A stretch of 64,000 nucleotides of DNA from an uncultured Collinsella sp. (GTDB lineage Bacteria; Actinomycetota; Coriobacteriia; Coriobacteriales; Coriobacteriaceae), in contig CABUNJ010000006.1 of NCBI GenBank assembly GCA_902492935.1, positions 1 to 64,000 on the forward strand, written 5' to 3'. The translations under genes were made by a program, and so were the position numbers. The notes beneath the pieces were generated by a model. The model saw only the letters and a program-made list of their open reading frames with translations, had not been told where the DNA came from and did not search any database. How positions within the stretch are numbered: position 1 is the stretch's first letter; each line of letters opens with the position of its first letter. Shown here piece after piece: positions 24,264-31,767 of the stretch.

Positions 24264-24290
24264 ATTAGCTCTTTGATATAGCTGACTTAG

Positions 24291-24326
24291 AGAACCCGGC
24301 ACTTATATGGGTGCCGGGTTCTTTTC
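24291..24326 (+). terminator. Terminator after tuf
   Basis: A perfect 12-bp stem AGAACCCGGCAC / GTGCCGGGTTCT followed by TTTTCT. Confidence 0.93.
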
Positions 24327-24467
24327 TGCAATGGATATTGAGCCGTTGCTGGTGTCGAGAGGATCGATAATGGTCCTGGATGCACCGTCGATTAGCTCTC
24401 GATGGCTTCATTGATGTGTTCCAAATATGAATGGATCCACCGAGAACCAATTGACTCGAGGTTTTCA

Positions 24468-24497
24468 TTGACAGCACTTACGTGGAGCTGATAAAGT
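24468..24497 (+). promoter_or_regulatory. Promoter for rpmG-tRNA-Trp-secE-nusG
   Basis: TTGACA (24468-24473), 18-bp spacer, TAAAGT (24492-24497), 46 bp before the rpmG start. It shares spacing and the preceding GGTTTTC.TTGACAGC context with the promoter at 22637. Confidence 0.75.
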
Positions 24498-24542
24498 ATC
24501 AACTCGTGCCCGTACGGGGCGGAAATGAAAGGTTCAGGATAC

Positions 24543-24692
24543 ATGCGTACTCTAGTTACTCTTGCGTGCACTGAGTGCAAGCGCCGCAACTATACGACCA
24601 CCAAGAACAAGTCGACCATGCCTGATCGTATGGAGATCAAGAAGTATTGCCCCTGGTGCCGTCACCACACGCTGCACAAAGAGACCCGCTAG
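24543..24692 (+). CDS. rpmG: 50S ribosomal protein L33
   Basis: A 49-residue protein beginning MRTLVTLACTECKRRNY and ending HHTLHKETR, the typical L33 form. The two zinc-binding Cys pairs, CTEC (residues 9-12) and CPWC (36-39), make this the Zn-ribbon (C+) version. AAAGGT lies upstream of ATG 24543. It sits between the TTGACA promoter and tRNA-Trp, the usual rpmG-tRNA-secE-nusG order. Confidence 0.95.
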   Translation: MRTLVTLACTECKRRNYTTTKNKSTMPDRMEIKKYCPWCRHHTLHKETR

Positions 24693-24705
24693 TCTCTAGT
24701 CACAT

Positions 24706-24781
24706 ACGCCAGTAGTTCAATTGGTAGAGCATCGGTCTCCAAAACCGAGTGTTGAGGGTTCGAGTCCTTCCTGGCGTGCCA
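24706..24781 (+). tRNA. tRNA-Trp(CCA)
   Basis: Acceptor ACGCCAG / CTGGCGT, anticodon stem TCGGT / ACCGA around CTCCAAA (anticodon CCA), T-arm GGTTCGAGTCC, discriminator G and encoded CCA. Confidence 0.97.
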
Positions 24782-24790
24782 GTCATTATT

Positions 24791-24821
24791 CCGTAAGCTC
24801 CCACTTGGGGGCTTACGGTTT
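24791..24821 (+). terminator. Hairpin between tRNA-Trp and secE
   Basis: CCGTAAGCTCCC pairs with GGGGGCTTACGG, followed by only TTT. It could partly terminate transcription or define the tRNA 3' end; secE starts 37 bp later without an obvious promoter of its own. Confidence 0.6.
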
Positions 24822-24857
24822 ACTCATGTATAAGCGCATTGCGCGGAGGTAACCCAA

Positions 24858-25196
24858 ATGGCCAACAAGAAGAACAAGAAGAAGGCTCAGCAGCCGGCAC
24901 CTGCCAACAACGCTGCCGCCAACTCCAAGGTTGAGGCCAAGAAGGCCGTTGCCAAGAAGAACGAGAAGGCTGCGAAGTCCAAGAAGAACGAGAAGCCTGG
25001 TTTCTTCGCCCGCACCAAGAAGTATTTCGCTTCGGTCAAGTCCGAGATGAAGCGTGTCACGTGGCCCGATAAGAAGGAACTCGTGAACTACTCGGTCGTC
25101 GTTTGCGCTTCTCTGGTCGTCGTCGGCGTCGTCATCGCTCTGCTCGATGCTGGCTTTGGCGAGGCTCTTGCTCTGTTCTCTGGATTGAGGGGCTAA
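24858..25196 (+). CDS. secE: Preprotein translocase subunit SecE
   Basis: SecE clamps the SecY channel. The 112-residue protein has a long Lys/Ala/Asn-rich N-terminal extension (residues 1-50), then the conserved amphipathic helix and hinge (FFARTKKYFASVKSEMKRVTWPDKKEL) and a single transmembrane helix (YSVVVCASLVVVGVVIALLD). The core matches single-TM SecE of most bacteria. ATG 24858 has GCGGAGGT upstream. It is 3 bp before nusG. Confidence 0.95.
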   Translation: MANKKNKKKAQQPAPANNAAANSKVEAKKAVAKKNEKAAKSKKNEKPGFFARTKKYFASVKSEMKRVTWPDKKELVNYSVVVCASLVVVGVVIALLDAGFGEALALFSGLRG

Positions 25197-25199
25197 ACC

Positions 25200-25736
25200 A
25201 TGTCTAAGCGTTGGTACGTCGTTCACACTTACTCCGGATACGAGAACCGCGTAAAGTCCGATCTCGAGCATCGTATCGAGACCATGGGCATGCAGGACCG
25301 TATCTTTGATATCGAGATTCCTATGGAGCGCGTCACCGAGATCAAAGAGGGTGGCAAGCGCGAGACCAAGGATTCCAAGATCTTCCCGGGTTATGTCCTG
25401 GTCCGCATGGAGATGGATGACGATGCTTGGACGTGTGTTCGCAACACGCCCGGCGTCACCGGTTTCCTAGGCGGCAACGGCAAGCCCGCTCCGCTTTCCC
25501 GTGACGAGTACAACAAGATGACTCGTCGTCCCGGTAAGGGCGATTCGCCCAAGCGCACCTCGGTTGATATTCAGGTCGGCACGTCCGTCCGCGTCACCGA
25601 TGGCCCGCTTACCGACTTTGATGGCAAGGTCTCCGAGGTTAACACCGAGGCTGGCAAGCTCAAGGTCACGCTGATGATCTTTGGCCGCGAGACGCCGGTT
25701 GAGCTCGACTTTAACCAGGTCGCTGTCATCGCTTAA
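25200..25736 (+). CDS. nusG: Transcription termination/antitermination factor NusG
   Basis: A 178-residue NusG. The NGN domain (KRWYVVHTYSGYENRVKSDL, then FPGYVLVRMEMDDDAWTCVRNTPGVTGFLG) binds RNA polymerase, and the C-terminal KOW domain (VRVTDGPLTDFDGKVSEVN) contacts Rho or S10. The TPGVTGFLG loop is complete. The gene follows secE by 3 bp and precedes the rplK-rplA unit, so it belongs to the conserved translation/transcription block. Confidence 0.97.
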   Translation: MSKRWYVVHTYSGYENRVKSDLEHRIETMGMQDRIFDIEIPMERVTEIKEGGKRETKDSKIFPGYVLVRMEMDDDAWTCVRNTPGVTGFLGGNGKPAPLSRDEYNKMTRRPGKGDSPKRTSVDIQVGTSVRVTDGPLTDFDGKVSEVNTEAGKLKVTLMIFGRETPVELDFNQVAVIA

Positions 25737-25856
25737 GTTTTCGTCCGTTCGCGCGAGCGTGCTTCTTCTGTGACTGCTCATCTCAGGAGTGCTTCTAACA
25801 CGTGCGTGCTTACGATATAGCAAGTACTTCACACTCGTGATTCGAAAGGAATGACC

Positions 25857-26285
25857 ATGGCTGAGAAGAAGGTTGCCAACGTCATTAAGCTCCAGATTCC
25901 TGCTGGTGCAGCTAACCCCGCTCCTCCCGTCGGCCCCGCCCTGGGCGCTGCTGGCGTGAACATCATGCAGTTCTGCCAGGCCTTTAACGCCGAGACGCAG
26001 GACAAGAAGGGCGACATCATCCCCGTTGAGATCTCTGTCTACGAGGATAAGTCCTTCTCCTTCATCACCAAGACCCCGCCGGCGGCTCACCTCATCAAGA
26101 AGGAGCTGAACCTCAAGTCTGGTTCCGCTAAGCCCCAGGCCGACAAGGTTGGTCAGCTCTCCCAGGAGCAGCTCACCAAGATCGCCGAGATCAAGATGCC
26201 GGACCTCAATGCCAACGACATTGACGCCGCCAAGAAGATCATCGCCGGTACCGCCCGTTCCATGGGCGTCACCATCGCTGAGTAG
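25857..26285 (+). CDS. rplK: 50S ribosomal protein L11
   Basis: 142 residues with the L11 N-terminal domain (VIKLQIPAGAANPAPPVGPALGAAGVNIMQFCQAFN), the flexible linker and the 23S-rRNA-binding C-terminal domain (IKMPDLNANDIDAAKKIIAGTARSMGVTI). This is the thiostrepton and stringent-response (RelA activation) site of the ribosome. ATG 25857 is preferred over ATG 25851 because AAAGGA is then 7 bp upstream. The 120-bp gap after nusG carries no other gene and probably a promoter or leader. Confidence 0.97.
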   Translation: MAEKKVANVIKLQIPAGAANPAPPVGPALGAAGVNIMQFCQAFNAETQDKKGDIIPVEISVYEDKSFSFITKTPPAAHLIKKELNLKSGSAKPQADKVGQLSQEQLTKIAEIKMPDLNANDIDAAKKIIAGTARSMGVTIAE

Positions 26286-26402
26286 CGATTTCTTATGGTA
26301 ACGACGGGTGCTCCGACCGGGGCGTCCGTTAAATGTGTGCAATAGGGCACACGATACGATGTGGGAGGGCTCACGCCCGTTTAACCACAGGAGGTAATGC
26401 AC

Positions 26403-27110
26403 ATGGCTAAGCATGGTAAGAGCTATAACGCCGCTGCCGAGAAGATCGACCGCGCCACGCTCTACACCCCCCTTCAGGCTGCCAAGCTCATCAAGGAGCT
26501 CGACACCGCCAAGTTCGACGAGACCGTCGAGGCCCACTTCCGTCTGGGCATCGATACTCGTAAGGCTGACCAGAACATCCGTGGTTCCATCTCCCTGCCC
26601 CACGGCACCGGCAAGACCGTTCGTGTTGCCGTCTTCGCCGAGGGCGAGAAGGCCCGCGAGGCCGAGGCTGCCGGCGCCGACATCATCGGTTCCGACGAGC
26701 TCGTCGCCCAGATCCAGAAGGGCGAGATCAACTTCGACGCCGCTATCGCTACGCCGAACATGATGGCCAAGGTTGGCCGCATCGGTAAGATCCTTGGTCC
26801 CCGTGGCCTCATGCCGAACCCCAAGCTCGGCACCGTGACCATGGACGTTGCTAAGATGGTCTCCGAGCTCAAGGCTGGCCGCGTTGAGTACCGCGCCGAC
26901 CGCTACGGCATCTGCCACGTGCCCCTGGGCAAGAAGTCCTTCTCTGAGCAGCAGCTCGTCGAGAACTACGCTGCCCTGTACACCGAGATCCTGCGCGTCA
27001 AGCCCTCTTCTGCTAAGGGCAAGTACGTCAAGTCCATCTCCGTGTCTTCTACCATGGGCCCTGGCGTCAAGGTCGATCCCGCTGTCCAGCGTGACTTCCT
27101 GGCTGAGTAA
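26403..27110 (+). CDS. rplA: 50S ribosomal protein L1
   Basis: 235 residues. The conserved core includes FDETVEAHFRLGIDTRKADQNIRGSISLPHGTGK and the signature LGPRGLMPNPKLGTVT. L1 forms the mobile stalk at the E site and can repress its own operon by binding the mRNA leader. ATG 26403 has a consensus AGGAGGT 7 bp upstream, so it is chosen over ATG 26397. The 117-bp gap after rplK can fold into small hairpins near 26360-26395 that might be an L1 binding site; this is not proven. rplJ does not follow; a terminator does. Confidence 0.97.
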   Translation: MAKHGKSYNAAAEKIDRATLYTPLQAAKLIKELDTAKFDETVEAHFRLGIDTRKADQNIRGSISLPHGTGKTVRVAVFAEGEKAREAEAAGADIIGSDELVAQIQKGEINFDAAIATPNMMAKVGRIGKILGPRGLMPNPKLGTVTMDVAKMVSELKAGRVEYRADRYGICHVPLGKKSFSEQQLVENYAALYTEILRVKPSSAKGKYVKSISVSSTMGPGVKVDPAVQRDFLAE

Positions 27111-27148
27111 CTGCTAGTTACTGCCTGAGCAAAGCAAGCATTGCTACA

Positions 27149-27186
27149 GAAACCCGGTTCTGCCTTGTGCAGGACCGGGTTTCTTG
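27149..27186 (+). terminator. Terminator after rplA
   Basis: GAAACCCGGTTCTGC pairs with GCAGGACCGGGTTTC (one mismatch), followed by TT. It ends the secE-rplA block 25 kb before rplJ. Confidence 0.85.
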
Positions 27187-27200
27187 CTATCGCGTCAAAA

Positions 27201-27236
27201 GCACCACAAAGGGGACGGTCTCCCCTTTGTGGTGGT
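27201..27236. repeat. GGGGAC-core inverted repeat E2
   Basis: CACCACAAAGGGGA and TCCCCTTTGTGGTG flank a 5-nt centre. The right end overlaps the last base of the phosphoesterase stop codon. The arms match E3 and E4. Confidence 0.8.
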
Positions 27237-27946
27237 TACCAGGGTGTTCTGGCTGTTGAGGACTCGATGGCATCGTGGCGTTTGAGCTCGCGGCGCATGG
27301 TTTGCGAATTGAGCCAGGCTGCCTGCCAGCCACGGATGGGGTAGCGCGTCTGGTCGAGCTCAAACTGCGTATAGCCGCAGGCGTTGATGATCGTCGTTCC
27401 ACACACATGCTGCCGTTTGCGCTGAAAATCGTAACCGTAGCTTTGGTGTACATGCCCATGCACCATGTAGTCGGCCCCCCAGGACTCAAGCGCCGTGTTA
27501 AAGCACTCAAACCCTCGATGCGGCAGATCGTCCAGATCACCCATACCGGCGGCGGGTGCATGGGTAAGCAGAATGTCGCAGCCGCCGACCATCCTCACTT
27601 TACGGGACAGCTTGCGCATACGCCTGGCCATCTCGCGTTCGGTGTACATGTTGGCGCCGTCGCGATAACGCATGGACCCGCCAAGGCCCGCAATGCGAAT
27701 CCCTCGGTACGTGTACACGCTGTCTTCTACGCAGATACATCCGCCCGGTGCATGACGTGCGTAGCGGTCATCGTGATTGCCACGCACGTAGATGAGTGGT
27801 TTGTTGATGACCGTAACCAAAAACTCAAGATAGTCCGGGTCCAGATCGCCGGCGGACAAAATCAGGTCGACGCCCTCAAAGCGTTCCTTGCGAAAGCACT
27901 CCCAAAGGCATCGTTCTTCGGTATCGGCTATGGCAAGGATTTTCAT
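27236..27946 (-). CDS. Calcineurin-like metallophosphoesterase
   Basis: A 236-residue cytosolic phosphoesterase of the MPE superfamily. Metal-ligand motifs occur in order: an N-terminal MKILAIADTEE (the usual D-x-H is Asp-x-Glu here), LILSAGDLDP (GD), YVRGNHDDRY (GNHD), LLTHAPAAG and MVHGHVHQSYG (GH-x-H). The first motif lacks the standard His, which may change metal 1 coordination. Its ATG overlaps the stop of the BMP-family gene by 4 bp, so the two are co-translated. Substrate is not evident. The 3' end touches repeat E2. Confidence 0.85.
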   Translation of the reverse strand: MKILAIADTEERCLWECFRKERFEGVDLILSAGDLDPDYLEFLVTVINKPLIYVRGNHDDRYARHAPGGCICVEDSVYTYRGIRIAGLGGSMRYRDGANMYTEREMARRMRKLSRKVRMVGGCDILLTHAPAAGMGDLDDLPHRGFECFNTALESWGADYMVHGHVHQSYGYDFQRKRQHVCGTTIINACGYTQFELDQTRYPIRGWQAAWLNSQTMRRELKRHDAIESSTARTPW

Positions 27947-29859
27947 AGGGCGGTAACTCCCGGCTCATCGTCGAGCTGCGGAATGGTGCCTACCACGTTA
28001 TCCGCCAGCCAATTCATCTCGACAATCTGCGTGCTCGGCAGCGGAGGGAAGCCTTCGATCTGTACCACGCCGTTCTGGCTGTGGAGCTCGCCGCCAAAGG
28101 GGTTGATGGATCCCTCGACAATGCCGTTGCGGAGCAACTGCACGAGTTTGCGCGTCTGGTAGGGTAGGCCCGGAGCGTAACGGATGTCGATAACGCCGGA
28201 GCTCATGCCGTACCAGTAGTTGACGGCGCGCACTTGGTTGTCATCGCTGGTCTCGTCCCACGTGCCGTGCAGAAGGCTGCGAACGATGAGCTCGTAGTAA
28301 CGGCCCCAGTTCCATACCGGCATGGCGATGCCGGAAACCTTGCCATCGACCAGGCGGTGGAGTCCGTAGGCCGTAGGGTCTTCGAGCGACTTTGACATGT
28401 CAGCGCCGGTCATGACGCTCACGCCTTCGCGGCACATGGCCTCGGCAAGACCGCCGGCGGGCACATCGCCCCAGGTGAGGATAATTTGCGCGCGGGGGTC
28501 GAGCAGCGAGGCGCCGATGGCAAAGGCATTGATCTCGCTGAGCGCGCCGGATGCGAAGACCGACGCGTGGTAGCCGATGCGATGGTTGTCCGCCATGCTG
28601 GCGGCAAGGGCGCCCAGGAGGAACTTGGCCTCGTACATCTTGCCAAAGTACGAACGGACGCTTTGGTGGGGAAGGCCGATAGAGCAGTTAAGGAACCGAA
28701 CCTGGGGATACTCAACGGCAGCTCTGAGCGTGTATTCCATCAGGCGGTGCGAGGTCGAGAAGATGACGTTGTCTCCATGTTTGACAGCCGTTTCCACGGC
28801 GGCGTAGAACACGTCCGGATCGTGACAGTCCTCGAACGCCTCGGTGTGCACGATACCGTCAAAGTGCTCATCGAGATACTGACGTCCTTGGTCGTGCAGA
28901 CTGTCCCAGCTCGACGTCGCACAGGGGAACTCATGGATAAAGGCGATACGCAGGGGGTTGGCCGCCGAATAGACAGTCTTGCCCATAAAGAAGTTGAGCA
29001 CGCCGGAGGTGGACTTGGCGGGCGACTCCTCCTCATCGACGTTCGGCGCTTCGACAAGATCGACCTTGTCCTCGTCATTTTTGCCGGCAATGACCAGCTC
29101 GCGCCAAATCTTGCACAGGCGGTTTACGACGATATCCGTCGGCGTATCCAGCAGGCGGTCCTGGTTGTACACATTGAGGTAGACGAGCATGGCGTCGGCG
29201 GGCGTAATGTCCAGGTGGTCGCCGCCTGCGCGAAGGTAGGCGCGCTTAAAGAGCAGGAAGGTGTGGCGCAGGTAGTCGACCTTTTTCTGCGGCCATTTTT
29301 CGATAAGGTTCTGACCGAGCATCTTGGCGAGCGTCTCGTAGCTTCCCTCACGCGAGAACTCGATCTCGTATAGGGGGCAGACGCGCCAAAACGCGCAGAA
29401 TTCACCGTACAGGCGGCTTTCGACGGAATCCCATGTGCCGGGGTAGAGACGGGTGACCCTGGCCGAAACCGTTGGAGCGTCCAGGAATTTGAGGACACTG
29501 ACGCGTTTGTTGCCTTCCTGGACATAGAACCGATGCATGAACTCGGTGACGATGATGGGGTCGCGATAGCCCTCGGTTACCTGGATGTCGTAGAGGTTGG
29601 ACCACTTGCGGGCGAACTCGGTGTTAAACGGCAGCAGGGGCATAAAGTTGCATGAAAAGGCGGACTGACGGCCTTTGGTGACCGTGCCGACGACCATTTC
29701 GAGCGGAATATCCCGCAGGCCGACGCTCACTCGCTGACCTAAGGGGAGCTGAGCAACCAAGCTATCGAGGTCCGTAAGGTATGGATGCTCGCTTTGGCTA
29801 ATGGCGCGACGGCGTCCCTGCTCGCCGCGCTTGCGTGCTTGACGATAGGCCTCTTCCAT
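27943..29859 (-). CDS. BMP-domain protein with N-terminal ParB-like region
   Basis: A 638-residue protein in two parts. Residues 1-~265 contain a ParB/sulfiredoxin-like motif (FYVQEGNKRVSVLKFL, preceded by GYRDPIIVTEF) and helical segments. Residues ~300-638 match the BMP/PnrA-type periplasmic-binding fold (LRIAFIHEFPCATSSWD..., NVIFSTSHRLMEYTL, VRFLNCSIGL, SYFGKMYEAKFLLGALAASM, RIGYHASVFASGALSEINAFAIGASL). BMP proteins are usually lipoproteins of nucleoside importers, but no signal peptide or lipobox is visible, so this one is probably cytosolic and could sense a ligand. It is coupled to the phosphoesterase by a 4-bp overlap. Function is unknown. Confidence 0.8.
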   Translation of the reverse strand: MEEAYRQARKRGEQGRRRAISQSEHPYLTDLDSLVAQLPLGQRVSVGLRDIPLEMVVGTVTKGRQSAFSCNFMPLLPFNTEFARKWSNLYDIQVTEGYRDPIIVTEFMHRFYVQEGNKRVSVLKFLDAPTVSARVTRLYPGTWDSVESRLYGEFCAFWRVCPLYEIEFSREGSYETLAKMLGQNLIEKWPQKKVDYLRHTFLLFKRAYLRAGGDHLDITPADAMLVYLNVYNQDRLLDTPTDIVVNRLCKIWRELVIAGKNDEDKVDLVEAPNVDEEESPAKSTSGVLNFFMGKTVYSAANPLRIAFIHEFPCATSSWDSLHDQGRQYLDEHFDGIVHTEAFEDCHDPDVFYAAVETAVKHGDNVIFSTSHRLMEYTLRAAVEYPQVRFLNCSIGLPHQSVRSYFGKMYEAKFLLGALAASMADNHRIGYHASVFASGALSEINAFAIGASLLDPRAQIILTWGDVPAGGLAEAMCREGVSVMTGADMSKSLEDPTAYGLHRLVDGKVSGIAMPVWNWGRYYELIVRSLLHGTWDETSDDNQVRAVNYWYGMSSGVIDIRYAPGLPYQTRKLVQLLRNGIVEGSINPFGGELHSQNGVVQIEGFPPLPSTQIVEMNWLADNVVGTIPQLDDEPGVTAL

Positions 29860-29914
29860 GGTGTCTACTCCCTTAGTCGTTTAAACAACGATATGAACCA
29901 TGGTACCACGAATG

Positions 29915-29955
29915 AAAACCACTACAAAGATGCCTGTCCCCTTTGCGGTGGTTTA
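29915..29955. repeat. GGGGACAGG-core inverted repeat E3
   Basis: AAAACCACTACAAAG and CTTTGCGGTGGTTTA flank ATGCCTGTCCC (GGGACAGGCAT on the other strand). The right end contains the stop codon of the MscS gene. Confidence 0.78.
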
Positions 29956-30720
29956 GGCGATGATGGGGGCGATGGCGCGGATGCAGGCGTCGGCTGCCGT
30001 GAAAGTAGTGCTGTCGTCGCTGACGATAAAGATGATCTTTCCTTTGATGCCAAAGTCGCCGATTTCGCTAAAGAGTACGTAGGGCTCCTTGTCAAAGCCC
30101 GAGATGGGCGAGACGGCCGTTTTGGTTGCGCTCGTGAGCTCGTCTGCCAGCGCGTCAAGGGAAGCCCACTTAGACGTGTCCTTTACGGCAACGGGCACGG
30201 CCACGCGCCCAAAGGGCATCAAATGCACGAGCGTGTTCTTGGAGATGTTGGAGTTGGGCACAATGATGGTCTGTCCACAGGCATCCTCAATCGTTGTATG
30301 GCGCCAAGTGATGTCTTGGACCACGCCGGATACGCCGCCGACCTCGATATTGTCGCCGGGTTTGATGATGCCCATAAACGTCACCTGCATCCCGCCGATA
30401 AGGTTTGACAGCGTGTCCTGAAAACCGAGCGAGATGGCGATGCCGCCGACGCCAAGAGCGGCGACGAGGGCGTTTGCGTTAATGCCAAAACAGTTGTCGA
30501 GGATAAAGCTGCCGCCAATCATCCAGATGACGGCGCGCGCGATGTTGATGAAGATACTCGATGCCGGAAGCGGGTTATCGTCTCGGTTGAGCAGATGGTT
30601 CAGGGTCTTGGATACGACCTTGGCGGCGACGGCGGTGCCTATCGCCAAGATGACGGCCCAGATGATGTTGTGGACCCACCGTTGCTCAAAGAAATGAAGA
30701 ATCGGCTCAAACAATTCCAT
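29953..30720 (-). CDS. mscS: Small-conductance mechanosensitive channel (MscS family)
   Basis: 255 residues from the ATG at 30720 (MELFEPILHFFEQRW), which has AGGAGGT 10 bp upstream. Three membrane helices are followed by the pore-lining TM3 with the Ala/Gly pattern NALVAALGVGGIAISLGFQDTLSNLIGG, then the beta domain (IIKPGDNIEVGGVSGVVQDITWRHTTI, IIVPNSNISKNTLVHL) and the C-terminal alpha/beta domain. It releases solutes under hypo-osmotic stress. The frame stays open 72 codons further up and encodes a signal-peptide-like stretch (LALTAALLAGVLAGAPAYA), but this overlaps a terminator-like hairpin and a repeat, so the shorter start is preferred. The stop lies inside repeat E3. Confidence 0.88.
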   Translation of the reverse strand: MELFEPILHFFEQRWVHNIIWAVILAIGTAVAAKVVSKTLNHLLNRDDNPLPASSIFINIARAVIWMIGGSFILDNCFGINANALVAALGVGGIAISLGFQDTLSNLIGGMQVTFMGIIKPGDNIEVGGVSGVVQDITWRHTTIEDACGQTIIVPNSNISKNTLVHLMPFGRVAVPVAVKDTSKWASLDALADELTSATKTAVSPISGFDKEPYVLFSEIGDFGIKGKIIFIVSDDSTTFTAADACIRAIAPIIA

Positions 30721-30763
30721 GTAGGGAAAACCTCCTAATGATCGTCCAACCATGATACCCACC

Positions 30764-30794
30764 AAGAAGCCCGTCCGATCAAATTCGGACGGGC
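30764..30794 (-). terminator. Terminator-like hairpin in the mscS leader (minus strand)
   Basis: GCCCGTCCGA / TCGGACGGGC form a perfect 10-bp stem with a 6-nt loop. Read on the minus strand it is followed by TTCTT. It lies 44 bp upstream of the mscS ATG. Confidence 0.6.
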
Positions 30795-30922
30795 GGATAA
30801 CTTGAGATGGGGTGGCCGCGGTGGCGTAAGCTGGGGCGCCGGCGAGCACGCCGGCAAGGAGTGCGGCGGTCAAGGCAAGACGGGGAAGAGAGCTTCTCGT
30901 GGCAGTTTCCTTAGTCCTTAAC

Positions 30923-30964
30923 AAAAACCACCACAAAGGTGCCTGTCCCCTTTGTGGTGGTTTT
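30923..30964. repeat. GGGGACAGG-core inverted repeat E4
   Basis: AAAACCACCACAAAGG and CCTTTGTGGTGGTTTT flank TGCCTGTCC (GGACAGGCA on the other strand). It lies between the ABC ATPase stop and the mscS leader and may double as a terminator, since the stem is 16 bp with a T-rich end. Confidence 0.83.
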
Positions 30965-30972
30965 CTAAGTCG

Positions 30973-31767
30973 TTAGCTCAGCAGCATGCGGTCGTTGGCG
31001 AGCTCGCCGCCCGAGACCTCCTCGAACTTCTGCAGCAGGTCGGCCACGGTGAGCGACTTCTTCTCGTCGCCGGCCACGTCGTAGATCACATGGCCCTCGT
31101 GCATCATGATCAGACGGTTGCCCAGACGGATGGCGTCGTTCATGTTGTGCGTGACCATGAGCGTGGTCAGGTGGTTCTCGTCGACGATCTCCTCGGTCAG
31201 GTTGAGCACCTTAGAGGCCGTCTTGGGGTCGAGGGCCGCGGTGTGCTCGTCGAGCAGCAGCAGGCGCGGCCTGGTGAGCGTGGCCATCAACAGGGTGAGT
31301 GCCTGGCGCTGGCCGCCCGAGAGCAGGCCGACCTTGGCGTTGAGACGCGTGTCCAGACCAAGGTCCAGGCGCTTGAGCAGCTTAACGTACTCGTCCTTCT
31401 CGGCCTTGGTGACGCCCCACGAAAGACCGCGACGCTGGCCGCGGCGCTTGGCGAGGGCCAGGTTCTCGGCGATCTGCATGTCGGCAGCGGTACCGCGCAT
31501 GGGGTCCTGAAACACGCGGCCCAGGTACTTGGCGCGCTGCGACTCGCTCAGGCGCGAGATGTCGGTGCCGTCGAGCTCAATAACGCCCGAATCGAGCGGG
31601 TACACGCCGGCGATCATGTTGAGCAGCGTGGACTTGCCGGCGCCGTTGCCGCCGATCACGGTTACAAAGTCGCCGTCATTCAGGGTGAGGTCGACGCCGG
31701 TGAGCGCGCGCTTCTCGGTGACGGTGCCCTTGTTAAAGGTCTTCTTGACGTGCGAGAGCTTAAGCAT
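30973..31767 (-). CDS. ABC importer ATP-binding protein
   Basis: 264 residues. Walker A GGNGAGKST, Q-loop RVFQDPMRG, signature LLSGGQRQALTLLMA, Walker B LLLLDEHTAALD and the H-loop VTHNMNDA are all present. It matches the ATPase partner of the COG2984/COG4120-type systems (tryptophan/tyrosine-like or unknown small-molecule importers). The ATG at 31767 overlaps the end of the permease gene by 8 bp (ATGCTTAA), so the subunits are coupled; a longer frame from 31848 would run deep into the permease. It ends 8 bp before repeat E4. Confidence 0.9.
   Translation of the reverse strand: MLKLSHVKKTFNKGTVTEKRALTGVDLTLNDGDFVTVIGGNGAGKSTLLNMIAGVYPLDSGVIELDGTDISRLSESQRAKYLGRVFQDPMRGTAADMQIAENLALAKRRGQRRGLSWGVTKAEKDEYVKLLKRLDLGLDTRLNAKVGLLSGGQRQALTLLMATLTRPRLLLLDEHTAALDPKTASKVLNLTEEIVDENHLTTLMVTHNMNDAIRLGNRLIMMHEGHVIYDVAGDEKKSLTVADLLQKFEEVSGGELANDRMLLS

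Noticed and set aside
23058..24302. 414-codon open frame antisense to tuf
   Set aside because: Codon-bias shadow of EF-Tu.
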